A model generated the notes under the pieces. That model searched no databases, was not told the DNA's origin, and worked only from the letters and a program-made list of their open reading frames with translations. Position numbers and translations under genes: made by a program. A DNA stretch of 64,000 nucleotides, taken from an uncultured bacterium (GTDB lineage: Bacteria; Bacillota; Clostridia; Lachnospirales; Lachnospiraceae). Where the stretch lies: positions 22,347 to 86,346 of the forward strand of contig CAJMSZ010000003.1 of NCBI GenBank assembly GCA_905216215.1, given 5' to 3'. Shown in pieces: positions 27,671-36,998 of this stretch. Position 1 is the stretch's first letter; every line of letters starts with the position of its first letter.

Positions 27671-29047
27671 ATGTATAAAATAGACTTTAACAGACCTTGC
27701 CATGTTCATTTTATCGGCATTGGTGGAATCAGCATGAGCGGACTGGCTGAGATTCTTCTGGAAGAAGGTTTTACTGTATCTGGCTCCGACTCAAAGGAGA
27801 CCCCTTTAACGGATCATCTTACTAGAAATGGAGCCCGGGTATTCTATGGTCAGAAGGCCGCAAATATCATCCCCGGAATTGATGTAGTGGTATACACGGC
27901 CGCAATTCACGAGGACAATGAAGAATACAAAGAAGCAAAGCTTCAGAAGCTTCCAATGCTCTCAAGAGCAGAGCTTCTCGGCCAGCTTATGAGAAATTAC
28001 GATATTTCTATTGCAATTTCCGGAACACACGGAAAAACAACCACTACCTCCATGATGTCACACATTCTGTTAGATGGAGAACTTGACCCTACTATCTCTG
28101 TAGGCGGAATCTTAAAAGCAATTGGAGGAAATATCCGTGTTGGAAAATCTGAATATTTTGTAACAGAAGCCTGTGAATACACCAACAGCTTTCTGCATCT
28201 TTTCCCAAAAATCGGAGTCATACTGAACATTGATGCAGACCATCTTGATTTCTTTAAAGATTTGGACGATATCCGCCACTCTTTCCGCAGGTTTGCAGAA
28301 CTTTTACCGAAAGACGGAACCCTTGTTATCAATAGTGAAATTCCGAATCTGTCTGAAATAACTGCGGGGCTTTCATGCAAGGTTGTTACTTTCGGATGTC
28401 CGGATTCTGACTATAGTGCTGCTGATATCAGTTACAATGAATTAGGAAATGCTTCCTTTACGGTAGTAAAAAACGGAACACCGGCAGAACACATTACCCT
28501 TTCTGTAGGTGGAAAACATAATATTTACAATGCTTTGTCTGTAATTGCAGTATCAGATTTACTTGGAGTTCCAACAGAGCATATTCAAAATGGGCTTGCT
28601 TCCTTCCATGGAACAGACCGTCGTTTCCAATATAAAGGAACCTTGAATGGGATTACAGTCATTGATGACTATGCCCACCATCCTACCGAAATTGCTGCTA
28701 CGCTTACAACGGCTGAGCACTACCCTCACCGGGAGCTCTGGTGTATTTTCCAGCCACACACTTATTCAAGAACCAAGTCCCTGTTCTCCGAATTTGCATC
28801 CGCACTTTCCAAAGCACAGCACTTGATTCTTGCCGATATTTACGCAGCCCGTGAGACGGATACTCTTGGTGTTTCTTCTGAACAGCTTGCAAATGCTGCC
28901 CGGGAACTTGGTTGTGACGCAGTTTACCTTCCAGACTTTTCCTCTATTGAAGACTATGTCCTGACTCACTGCAAGGAAGGCGACCTTCTTATCACAATGG
29001 GTGCCGGAGATGTAGTAAATATTGGAGAAGAATTACTGCAAAAATAG
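27671..29047 (+). CDS. murC: UDP-N-acetylmuramate--L-alanine ligase
   Basis: This 458-residue Mur ligase adds the first residue, L-Ala, to UDP-MurNAc. It has the nucleotide-binding opening HFIGIGGISMSGLAEILL, a P-loop GTHGKTTTT (118-126), the ATP-site block EYTNSFLH and DDYAHHPTE. AGGAAGTG precedes the ATG. The 3' end runs directly into DnaA-box sequences that lie ahead of dnaD. It is divergent from glgC. Confidence 0.96.
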   Translation: MYKIDFNRPCHVHFIGIGGISMSGLAEILLEEGFTVSGSDSKETPLTDHLTRNGARVFYGQKAANIIPGIDVVVYTAAIHEDNEEYKEAKLQKLPMLSRAELLGQLMRNYDISIAISGTHGKTTTTSMMSHILLDGELDPTISVGGILKAIGGNIRVGKSEYFVTEACEYTNSFLHLFPKIGVILNIDADHLDFFKDLDDIRHSFRRFAELLPKDGTLVINSEIPNLSEITAGLSCKVVTFGCPDSDYSAADISYNELGNASFTVVKNGTPAEHITLSVGGKHNIYNALSVIAVSDLLGVPTEHIQNGLASFHGTDRRFQYKGTLNGITVIDDYAHHPTEIAATLTTAEHYPHRELWCIFQPHTYSRTKSLFSEFASALSKAQHLILADIYAARETDTLGVSSEQLANAARELGCDAVYLPDFSSIEDYVLTHCKEGDLLITMGAGDVVNIGEELLQK

Positions 29048-29089
29048 TTATCCACATTATCCACATAGGTTATACCGGATTTATCAACA
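29048..29089 (+). promoter_or_regulatory. Three DnaA-box-like sites upstream of dnaD-dnaI
   Basis: TTATCCACA occurs twice in direct tandem (29048-29056 and 29057-29065) immediately after the murC stop, and a third variant TTATCAACA lies at 29081-29089. TTATCCACA is the consensus DnaA box. A possible -10 TATACT (29143-29148) for dnaD lies about 55 bases downstream. DnaA could regulate the primosome genes or be titrated here. Confidence 0.75.
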
Positions 29090-29172
29090 AAAAATCGGGC
29101 TTTTAAGGGAAATAACTCTTTTTTTCCACGCAACAATAATGTTATACTTGAGTAGCGAAAGGAGTGGGAAAA

Positions 29173-30258
29173 ATGAACGTCCTGACTTTACACAATTATT
29201 TCCAAAACGAAATTACTTTAGTTGAAAATACATTTATAGACCAATATATGGCAAAGGCAAACGGAGAATATGTAAAAGTATATCTCCTTTTGTTACGTCA
29301 TTTGAACCATTCCGAGTTATCTTTGAGTATTTCACAGATGGCTGATTGTCTGGAAAATACAGAAGGCGATATTATTCGGGCATTGAGATATTGGGAAAAA
29401 TCCGGTTTGTTTACCCTAGAATACGATCAGACACAGCAAATTACCGGAATTGACTTTGGTGCCGGAGAGACAGACTCTGGAAAGCCGATTTCTGACAATG
29501 TTACAACTTCCATTGTTCCTATGCCAGCTTCTGATTCCGGAGCACCTGTAACCGCTCCGCTTTCCCCATCTGCTGCCACCGTAGCAGGAATTGAGGAAAA
29601 ACAAACTCTGAACCGCAAGGAATTAAAGCAGATTTTGTTTATTGCAGAGCAATACCTTGGTAAAACCTTAAGTCGTACAGATGTAGACGCCATCACTTAT
29701 TTTTATGACACACTGAATTTTTCTGCAGATTTGATTGAATATCTGATTGAATACTGTGTTGAAAATGGACATAAAAGCATGCATTATATCCAGAAAGTGG
29801 CTCTTGCATGGTCTGATGAGCATATTACCACAGTCCAGCAGGCCCGTAATTCATCTGCACTGTATAACCGAAACTGCTATTCTGTTTTAAATGCATTTGG
29901 CATCAAGGGACGCGGACCGGCTGCTTCTGAGTTAGATTACATTCGTAAATGGTTCGAAACCGATAGCTTTGATCAGGAAATAATTTTAGAAGCCTGCAGT
30001 CGCACCGTACTGGCTATTCATCAGCCCAGCTTTGAATATGCAGATAAGATATTACAGAATTGGAAACAAAACCGAGTACATACACTAAAGGATGTCCATT
30101 CTCAGGATATGATTTATGAACAGGTCAAGGCTGCCTCGAAGAAGCCTACACCAAGGACTTCTGTCAAGCCGTCTGCCGCCCCTTCAAAATTCCGTAATTT
30201 TGAAGAACGTTCTTATGATATGGACGAGCTTACCAAGGAACTATTAAAAACAAATTAG
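29173..30258 (+). CDS. dnaD: DnaD domain replication protein
   Basis: This 361-residue protein has an N-terminal winged-helix-like region and a DnaD/DnaB2 C-terminal domain (about residues 135-290, ADLIEYLIEYCVENGHKS, then GRGPAASELDYIRKWF). Such proteins act as helicase loader or primosome scaffold at the origin. ATG 29173 has AAGGAG eight bases ahead; an in-frame GTG at 29164 lies inside that site. The gene directly precedes the DnaC/DnaI-type loader, supporting a primosome role. A proline-rich linker separates the domains. Confidence 0.85.
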   Translation: MNVLTLHNYFQNEITLVENTFIDQYMAKANGEYVKVYLLLLRHLNHSELSLSISQMADCLENTEGDIIRALRYWEKSGLFTLEYDQTQQITGIDFGAGETDSGKPISDNVTTSIVPMPASDSGAPVTAPLSPSAATVAGIEEKQTLNRKELKQILFIAEQYLGKTLSRTDVDAITYFYDTLNFSADLIEYLIEYCVENGHKSMHYIQKVALAWSDEHITTVQQARNSSALYNRNCYSVLNAFGIKGRGPAASELDYIRKWFETDSFDQEIILEACSRTVLAIHQPSFEYADKILQNWKQNRVHTLKDVHSQDMIYEQVKAASKKPTPRTSVKPSAAPSKFRNFEERSYDMDELTKELLKTN

Positions 30259-30283
30259 CCGTAATATCGGAAAGGAGACCACC

Positions 30284-31285
30284 GTGCCACTCTCAAACTC
30301 CCAGTATAATACACTTATGCGCGCTTATGAGCAAAAGCAGGTAAAGAGCCGTGACCGACTAAATGCACATTTTGAACGTGCCTACGCACAGATTCCCGAA
30401 TTGAAGACCATAGATGATTCTATTTCAAAATGTAGTCTGGAGCAGGCAAGAAAACTGCTTAACGGGGATGAGAATGCTCTTTCTACTTTAAAAGAGGAAA
30501 TTCACAGTCTTTCCCAAAAACGTGCCGATTTGCTACACAAGGCAGGATTTTCTGCGGATTACCTGGAGCCTTCCTACGAATGCCCTGACTGTCATGATAC
30601 CGGTTATATCGGGAACGAGAAATGCCACTGTTTCCAGAAAGCTGCCATTGACTTATTCTATACCCAGTCTAACTTAAAGGGGCTTCTGGAGTCAGAGAAC
30701 TTTGACCGTTTTTCTTTTGATTATTACTCGCCAAATTATATTGATAAATTATCAGGGCAATCTGCTTTGCAGCTTGCTCACCACGCATATGAAGAGTGTA
30801 ACAATTTTATCCATACATTTATCTCTGACACAGAGAAGAATAATTTGCTCATTTTCGGGAATACCGGAGTAGGAAAGACTTTTTTAACGCACTGTATTGC
30901 CCGCGATATTATGCAGGCAGGTCACTCTGTCCTGTATCTGACTGCCACTGAATTTTTTGACGCACTTCTGGATAAAGCTTTTCACCAGACTGAAGAAAGC
31001 CTGGATCTTTATGAACAGATTCAGGAATGCGAACTTCTCATCATTGATGACCTTGGCACAGAACGCAATACAGATTTCGTCATTTCACAATTGTTTGTGT
31101 GTCTGAACGACCGGATTCTGAATCAAAAATCAACAATTATATCGACAAACCTTACCTTAAACGAGATTAAGTCCAATTACACAGAACGGACTTTCTCGCG
31201 TATCAGTAATCACTATAAGGTACTTCGCCTTGCCGGCGATGATATACGAATACAAAAGAGACTTATGAACAGGGAGGATTTTTAA
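30284..31285 (+). CDS. dnaI: DnaC/DnaI-type helicase loader ATPase
   Basis: This 333-residue AAA+ protein has an N-terminal helical region, a small zinc-binding motif CPDCHDTGY...CHC (about residues 100-120), and an ATPase domain with Walker A GNTGVGKT and Walker B LLIIDDLG, ending with an arginine region TERTFSRISNHYKV. It should load the replicative helicase on DNA. The start is GTG at 30284 behind AAGGAG; a downstream ATG at 30317 is possible. The DnaC/DnaI name follows common use; it could equally be called dnaC. Confidence 0.88.
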   Translation: MPLSNSQYNTLMRAYEQKQVKSRDRLNAHFERAYAQIPELKTIDDSISKCSLEQARKLLNGDENALSTLKEEIHSLSQKRADLLHKAGFSADYLEPSYECPDCHDTGYIGNEKCHCFQKAAIDLFYTQSNLKGLLESENFDRFSFDYYSPNYIDKLSGQSALQLAHHAYEECNNFIHTFISDTEKNNLLIFGNTGVGKTFLTHCIARDIMQAGHSVLYLTATEFFDALLDKAFHQTEESLDLYEQIQECELLIIDDLGTERNTDFVISQLFVCLNDRILNQKSTIISTNLTLNEIKSNYTERTFSRISNHYKVLRLAGDDIRIQKRLMNREDF

Positions 31286-31286
31286 A

Positions 31287-32474
31287 ATGGTACATCGTAC
31301 TGACCGCATTCTGGATAATATTCCAGTTGGAGCACTTGGCATGATTTCTTTACCAGGCTGTGAAGAAATGGGAAACCGGGTAAATGATTACCTTGTAAAA
31401 TGGAGAAAGGAAACAAACCATGAGCACAAGGACAATATTGTCTTTTCCGGTTATGAAAATGACACCTATCTCATTAATGCCAAAGTACCTCGCTTTGGTT
31501 CTGGTGAAGCAAAAGGTATTATCGAAGAATCTGTAAGGGGAAAAGATTTGTATCTCATGGTAGATGTATGCAATTACAGTCTCACCTATCCTTTATCAGG
31601 AAACACGAATCATATGTCTCCTGATGACCACTTCCAGAACTTAAAACGTATTATTGCTGCCGTAGGCGGAAAAGCAAGACGCTTAAATGTCATTATGCCA
31701 TTTCTCTATGAAAGCCGTCAGCATAAGCGCAGTGCCAGAGAATCTTTAGACTGTGCCCTTGCACTTCAGGAACTTGTCCGTATGGGCGTTGACAACATCA
31801 TTACCTTTGATGCACATGACCCACGTGTTCAGAATGCCATTCCACTGAGTGGTTTCGAAACCGTACGTCCTACTTACCAGTTTATCAAAGGTCTGCTTCG
31901 TTCTTTTGATGACTTACAGTTAGACAGCGAACATCTGATGGCCATCAGCCCGGATGAAGGCGCAACCGGACGTGCTATCTATTTTGCCAACGTTCTCGGA
32001 ATCGATATGGGTATGTTCTACAAACGTCGTGACTATACACAGGTTGTAAATGGGCGTAACCCAATCGTTGCTCACGAATTCCTTGGTTCTTCTGTAGAGG
32101 GCAAAGATGTGATTATTCTGGATGACATGATTTCATCCGGCGACAGTATCTTAGATGTTGCCAAACAGTTAAAAGCACGGAAAGCAAAACGTATCTTCGC
32201 TGCTGCAACTTTTGGACTTTTCACAAATGGTATGGAAAAATTTGACGAAGCCTACGAGGAAGGACTGATTCACGGTATCTTAACCACAAACTTAATCTAC
32301 CAGACTCCGGAGCTTCTCAGCCGTCCTTACTACATCAACTGTGATATGAGCAAATATGTGGCTCTTTTGATTGACACCCTGAATCACGATGGCTCTATCA
32401 GTGGCCTGTTAGACCCATTTGACCGAATCCAGGCAGCTGTTGAAGCCTACAAAAAGGGCGAACCAATTGAATAA
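31287..32474 (+). CDS. prs: Ribose-phosphate pyrophosphokinase
   Basis: This 395-residue enzyme makes PRPP from ribose 5-phosphate and ATP. The core carries FDAHDPRVQNAIP, the PRPP-binding loop VIILDDMISSGDS, and YESRQHKRSARES. It is about 80 residues longer than classical Prs, with a longer N-terminal half and C-terminal tail, which is usual for a Lachnospiraceae subfamily. It begins one base after dnaI stops, so it is part of the same transcript. PRPP also feeds pncB nearby. Confidence 0.9.
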   Translation: MVHRTDRILDNIPVGALGMISLPGCEEMGNRVNDYLVKWRKETNHEHKDNIVFSGYENDTYLINAKVPRFGSGEAKGIIEESVRGKDLYLMVDVCNYSLTYPLSGNTNHMSPDDHFQNLKRIIAAVGGKARRLNVIMPFLYESRQHKRSARESLDCALALQELVRMGVDNIITFDAHDPRVQNAIPLSGFETVRPTYQFIKGLLRSFDDLQLDSEHLMAISPDEGATGRAIYFANVLGIDMGMFYKRRDYTQVVNGRNPIVAHEFLGSSVEGKDVIILDDMISSGDSILDVAKQLKARKAKRIFAAATFGLFTNGMEKFDEAYEEGLIHGILTTNLIYQTPELLSRPYYINCDMSKYVALLIDTLNHDGSISGLLDPFDRIQAAVEAYKKGEPIE

Positions 32475-32482
32475 ATTATTTC

Positions 32483-32512
32483 AAAAAAAGCACTGTATAC
32501 AGTGCTTTTTTT
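32483..32512 (+). terminator. Terminator after prs
   Basis: The sequence AAAAAAGCACTGTATACAGT continues to GCTTTTTT as a near-perfect palindrome with a T tail. It may also serve the convergent ATPase gene. Confidence 0.85.
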
Positions 32513-32528
32513 GTTTGCCGATATAATT

Positions 32529-34067
32529 TTAATGCCCCGATTCGACACCTAATTCTACCTTGTGAAATGGAATGCCATTTTTCTTCATCAATGCCTCTTC
32601 CCGCTTCTGACAAGTAAAAATCAGAACCTGATGTCCGCTTCTTTCCAGCCATCCAAGCATTCTCTCCAGCCTCCGGTCATCGTAATATGCAAAAGTATCA
32701 TCCAGAATCAGAGGATACTTTTCTTCATACATGATATTTGCTGTAGCAATACGAAGTGCAAGCTGAAGCTGTTCTAAAGTTCCAAGACTGACCTGATTCA
32801 TAGACACCTTTCTGTTTCCGGCAAGAAGTGACATTTCCAGAGCTTCATCAATCCACACTTTCTGGTATTTTCCGTCTGTCATCTCTGCAAACAGTTCCGA
32901 AACTTCCTCATTCAACTTTCTTCCAACTCCTGCCTGCATCTCTCCCGCAATTTCCTGAATGCGCTCTACTGCAAGTTCCAGTGCTTTTCTTTTCTTCTTC
33001 TGTTCCAGTGTCTCTTTCCCGCTTTCCTCACATTCTTCTATCTGTTCCTGCAGATTTTCATAATAAACCTGCTTTTCCTGATAATCCTCTTTCAGCTTTT
33101 CCAACCGGCCTTCGCATTTGTTTATTTCATTCCAGACTTTTTGTACTTCCTTTTTCTTCTTCTCGTTATCCTTCTTCTTTCGTCCATCCTTCAGAGCATT
33201 CCATACATAAATTCCCTCTGCAAGTATAATCACAATACTGGTTACCAAATTCCAAGGTCTATCAAATACCAGCATGGTTAATACGACAATCCCTATCATA
33301 ACAAGCGCTGCAACAGGATGAATCCGCCACTGTTCAAATCGTTCTGGATTCTCCATATTTATTTTTGAAAACTCCCGGTTGTATTTCTCCTGCTCTTCCT
33401 TTACCTGTGCTGTCTCCTGCTCCAGGCTGCGTAAATCTCGCCATACATAGGATGCCTCCTGCTCTGTTCGTTCCTTCTGCTCCTGCGCTTTTTCTGCCTG
33501 TTCTCTTATCACCCGTTCCAGTTGCTTTTTCCGCTCTTTTAATGCCTGCAAAGCAGCATGCATATCAATCTGACTGTTACCGGAGATATAATAATTTGCG
33601 GCATAATTCTTCAGTTCTTCTGCCAGTCCGTTTCCAACAAGAACCTTACTTTGCCCAACCCCCACCGTGTTGTCATAATCCAGCTCTCTTAATCCACCAA
33701 GTAAGATTTGCAAATCACCGTGTTCCAGAGAAAACTCTTCCCCATCATCTTCGCAAAATAAAGAAGCATTCTTTGCGTACTTATCAAAATTTCTATTTAA
33801 ACAAAAACGCTTTCCTTCACAGGTAAATCGCAAAGTACCCGAATACGAATTCGGATTTGACCAGGGCTCATATTTGCTGAAATTATCCTTCAATGCCGCC
33901 CTTCCTCTTCCCCGTTCCATCCCAAACAACATTCCTCGCAGGAAAGTATAGACCGTAGATTTTCCTGATTCATTCTCGCCATATATCAAGTTGATTCCAT
34001 CAGCAAGTTCTATCTTTTTCTCATGGAACTTGCCGAAACTTTTCAGAAATAATTCTGTAATTTTCAT
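32529..34067 (-). CDS. YhaN-like AAA ATPase with coiled coil and membrane segments
   Basis: This 512-residue SMC-like ATPase has an N-terminal Walker A GENESGKST, long coiled-coil arms, and a C-terminal signature and Walker B (LGTLEQLQLALRIA and PLILDDTFAYYDDRR). Unlike SbcC, it carries two hydrophobic segments in the middle (about residues 255-292), as in Bacillus YhaN. It follows its partner, the YhaO/SbcD-type phosphoesterase, by one base. Together they resemble a nuclease-ATPase pair for DNA end processing anchored to the membrane. The exact substrate is not established. Confidence 0.82.
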   Translation of the reverse strand: MKITELFLKSFGKFHEKKIELADGINLIYGENESGKSTVYTFLRGMLFGMERGRGRAALKDNFSKYEPWSNPNSYSGTLRFTCEGKRFCLNRNFDKYAKNASLFCEDDGEEFSLEHGDLQILLGGLRELDYDNTVGVGQSKVLVGNGLAEELKNYAANYYISGNSQIDMHAALQALKERKKQLERVIREQAEKAQEQKERTEQEASYVWRDLRSLEQETAQVKEEQEKYNREFSKINMENPERFEQWRIHPVAALVMIGIVVLTMLVFDRPWNLVTSIVIILAEGIYVWNALKDGRKKKDNEKKKKEVQKVWNEINKCEGRLEKLKEDYQEKQVYYENLQEQIEECEESGKETLEQKKKRKALELAVERIQEIAGEMQAGVGRKLNEEVSELFAEMTDGKYQKVWIDEALEMSLLAGNRKVSMNQVSLGTLEQLQLALRIATANIMYEEKYPLILDDTFAYYDDRRLERMLGWLERSGHQVLIFTCQKREEALMKKNGIPFHKVELGVESGH

Positions 34068-34068
34068 G

Positions 34069-35124
34069 TTATCCCTCTTTTGCCTCTGTCAGCGCACGCA
34101 CTCCCTCAAAGAGTGCTTCGTATTCCACACTCCCCGGCTCACTGTTCTTCAGGCTTTCAATATACTTTCCAAGCAGATTAGACTCATTTATCCGATATAA
34201 TTTATCAAAATCAAAATACGGCTGTGTCTCATCCACGAACTCCACCACATTTCCATATACATCCATATCTTCCAATGCAAGTTCCAAATCCTGAGCGTGG
34301 AATCCGACAATCGTAATTTTGTAAATATTTTCCGTTCCTAGCTGCTCAATTTTATTCCTGATTACAGTTTTCAGTTCCCTTTGGGTCATCTGCTCTGTCA
34401 TTTCAACAGTGACATGAATGTACTGTCTGGAAGCAAAGGGAACAAATTCAGTTTTTACATTTCCACCAACTATCTCGCCCTTCACATATCCATGCACACC
34501 AATATCATTTTTATCCGTCGGCTCCAGAGAACCAGCATATTCTATCTTACCTTCTTCCAGAACCATTCTCCGATGAATATGACCGAAAGCAATATAATCA
34601 TATCCTAATTGCAATAATCGATTCTTTTGGATTGGAATATGCTTCTCATCTCCCCCATGTGCAAGTAAAATTTCAATCTTCTGTCTATGTTCTGGATAAG
34701 CACTGTCATACAGTGGATATGTAATCTCTTTTTCCAGATAGCTAAGTCCATATACACAGGTTTCCAGTTCCGGGAATTCAATATAATCCAGCTCTCCACT
34801 CATCAGTCCATACATTTCTGATTTCCATTTATACCTTCTGTAATAGGAATCTGCTTTCAAATAATCATGGTTCCCAGCAATCAAAACAACCTTCGTATGT
34901 GTCAGCTCGCCAAAAAGAGCATCCAATTCCCGTAATTCCCTCAAAAGTGGCTGACGGTGAAACAAGTCTCCTGCAATCAAAAGAATATCCGTTTTTTCCG
35001 CTTCACAGACACCTGTCAGTTTCTCGAAGGTATTCCATATTTCCTTTTTTCTATTTTCTGTGTAAGCCTTTCCAGCGTTCGGACATACTCCAAGATGTAC
35101 GTCTGCGATGTGTATAAATTTCAT
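34069..35124 (-). CDS. YhaO/SbcD-like DNA repair exonuclease
   Basis: This 351-residue metallophosphoesterase has the metal-binding motifs IHIADVHLG, IAGDLFHR, IAGNHDY and AFGHIHRR in order. It is the nuclease half of the YhaO-YhaN pair. ATG at 35124 fits the usual opening MKFIHIADVH, with AAGGGGA upstream. A longer frame reaches 35205 but would overlap the kinase gene fully in another frame. The actual start already overlaps the last 74 bases of the histidine kinase gene. Confidence 0.85.
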   Translation of the reverse strand: MKFIHIADVHLGVCPNAGKAYTENRKKEIWNTFEKLTGVCEAEKTDILLIAGDLFHRQPLLRELRELDALFGELTHTKVVLIAGNHDYLKADSYYRRYKWKSEMYGLMSGELDYIEFPELETCVYGLSYLEKEITYPLYDSAYPEHRQKIEILLAHGGDEKHIPIQKNRLLQLGYDYIAFGHIHRRMVLEEGKIEYAGSLEPTDKNDIGVHGYVKGEIVGGNVKTEFVPFASRQYIHVTVEMTEQMTQRELKTVIRNKIEQLGTENIYKITIVGFHAQDLELALEDMDVYGNVVEFVDETQPYFDFDKLYRINESNLLGKYIESLKNSEPGSVEYEALFEGVRALTEAKEG

Positions 35125-36259
35125 TTTCTTCAATCCCCTTTTTCTTCGGAAGAACCACAATAAATCTGGTTTTCCCATTCTGACTTTCTGCGCGAATCGT
35201 TCCACCGTGAAGTTCTACAATTTCTCTGGCGATGGCTAGTCCCAGCCCCGCACCTCCTGTAGAACTGGATCTGGCTGCATCTTCTCTGTAAAACTTTTCA
35301 AATATCTTATCAAGTGCCTCTTCCGCTATGGTCTGACCTTCATTTTCAAAAACAATCGTTGCTTCCTTCTCATCTCCACGGCATCGGATGGAAATAATAG
35401 AATCCGCTTTGCAGTAAGCAATTGCGTTTCGCAGAATATTATCAAAAACCCTTGCCAGTTTATCCGGGTCAGCCATAATGAGTAAATCATCCTGTACTTC
35501 TACATGGCACTCCAGTCCTTTTCCCTGTAGCACCGCATATAATTCATCTGCAATCTGCTCCAACATCATCCCCAAATCCAGTTCAACCATCTCCAGAGTG
35601 ATTCCATAGAGATTGAACTTTGTAATTTCAAAGAATTCGTTAATCAATTCTCCCAGCCTTATGGCCTTTTCCAGTGAAATATGGGTATATCTGGCCCGTT
35701 CTTCCACCGTCATGTCCGGATGTTCTTCAAGCATAGTCAGATAAGCCACTACCGAAGTAAGTGGTGTCTTTAAATCATGAGCCAGAAACAAGACCAAATC
35801 GTTTTTCTTCTGCTCCGTTTCTTCTGCTTCCTTCTCCTGCCTGCGAATAGTTGTTTTAATTTCGTTCATCCGCTCTTCCAGTGGCTTCAGTTCTGTAATC
35901 AATTTAATAGGCTCATCAGAATCTGAAAGTATACTTTCAATACCATCACCTATCTGATCCAGATACTTCGTCAGACTGGAAATGCCTATATATGCAAAAA
36001 GCGCAAATAGTGCCAGAAAGCCAATAATCATAAACGCTAATTTGTTATGTCCGATCCAGTTCCAATACATGGAAATGGCAGACTCCTCGTCCACACGAAC
36101 CAGCTTCATAAATCTTAAGAAAATATTGGCAAAACTGTCATTATATACGCCATCTACAAAATATACTAAAATCAGGCTGCCTACCAACACTGTAACCGAT
36201 GTGATAAACATGGCCTGAAGTAATATTGTCAATTTTAATTTGCAGTATTTATTCTTCAA
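35051..36259 (-). CDS. VanS-like sensor histidine kinase
   Basis: This roughly 402-residue kinase has two membrane segments (about residues 12-35 and 75-98), a HAMP-like linker, a phosphoacceptor block FLAHDLKTPLTS and an ATPase domain ending in GAGLGLAIAREIVELHGG and RFIVVLP. I propose TTG at 36259 as start (KNKYCKLKLTILL follows), overlapping the regulator stop by 11 bases; an upstream ATG at 36316 would overlap it by 68. The C terminus runs about 25 residues beyond the normal end and overlaps the next gene by 74 bases, which suggests a small indel. Input signal is unknown. Confidence 0.85.
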   Translation of the reverse strand: MKNKYCKLKLTILLQAMFITSVTVLVGSLILVYFVDGVYNDSFANIFLRFMKLVRVDEESAISMYWNWIGHNKLAFMIIGFLALFALFAYIGISSLTKYLDQIGDGIESILSDSDEPIKLITELKPLEERMNEIKTTIRRQEKEAEETEQKKNDLVLFLAHDLKTPLTSVVAYLTMLEEHPDMTVEERARYTHISLEKAIRLGELINEFFEITKFNLYGITLEMVELDLGMMLEQIADELYAVLQGKGLECHVEVQDDLLIMADPDKLARVFDNILRNAIAYCKADSIISIRCRGDEKEATIVFENEGQTIAEEALDKIFEKFYREDAARSSSTGGAGLGLAIAREIVELHGGTIRAESQNGKTRFIVVLPKKKGIEENEIYTHRRRTSWSMSERWKGLHRK

Positions 36260-36935
36260 TCTTATATCCCACTCCCCAGACGGTTTTAATGAGGTCTGAT
36301 TTTCCGGTTGGCCCACTCAGCTTCTCACGCAAATGTCTGATATGTACCATAACCGTATTGTTACTGTTCTTATAATAGGTTTCTTTCCACACAGTCTCAA
36401 ATAATTTTTCTGAACTCATTACCTTGCCCCGGTTTTCACACAGAAGCCATAGAATTTCAAATTCTGTCGGTGTCAAGGTAAGTACCTGCTCATTGTAAAT
36501 ACATTCGTGGGATTGTTTCTTCAAAATTAAGCCGCTAAAGTCAATGACATCATCGTCTTTTTTCGTGTTGTCATTATACTGGGTATAACGGCGCATCTGC
36601 GCCTTTACTCTGGCTACCAGTTCTAATGGGTTAAACGGCTTCGGAATATAATCATCTGCCCCAAGAGTCAGACCCGTAATCTTATCAATATACTCTGTCT
36701 TGGCAGTCAGCATGATTACCGGAAATGTATACTTCTCCCGGATTTTCTTCAGGATCGTGAATCCATCAATATCCGGAAGCATTACGTCTAGAATTGCTAA
36801 GTCAATTTTTGAATGTTCTATACAGGCAAGAGCTTCCTCGCCTGTATAAAACTTTAATACATGATACTCTGTCTGCAGATACAACTCCACTACATCTGCA
36901 ATTTCTTTTTCATCATCCACTATTAATATATTCAT
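36249..36935 (-). CDS. VanR-like OmpR-family response regulator
   Basis: This 228-residue regulator has a receiver domain with the acidic pair Asp7-Asp8, phosphoacceptor Asp50 in LAILDVMLPDIDG, and the LTAK and PKPF motifs. A C-terminal winged helix (LTPTEFEILWLLCENRGKV) binds DNA. It resembles VanR regulators of the glycopeptide-resistance type, but no vanHAX or vanG genes are seen here. It is the first gene of a two-component operon with the kinase. Confidence 0.92.
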   Translation of the reverse strand: MNILIVDDEKEIADVVELYLQTEYHVLKFYTGEEALACIEHSKIDLAILDVMLPDIDGFTILKKIREKYTFPVIMLTAKTEYIDKITGLTLGADDYIPKPFNPLELVARVKAQMRRYTQYNDNTKKDDDVIDFSGLILKKQSHECIYNEQVLTLTPTEFEILWLLCENRGKVMSSEKLFETVWKETYYKNSNNTVMVHIRHLREKLSGPTGKSDLIKTVWGVGYKIEE

Positions 36936-36998
36936 ACTTAAAGCCTCCTTGAATTGCGAGCTCCCCCCTCGTTTCCCGTGGCTTGTCCCCTGAATGAA

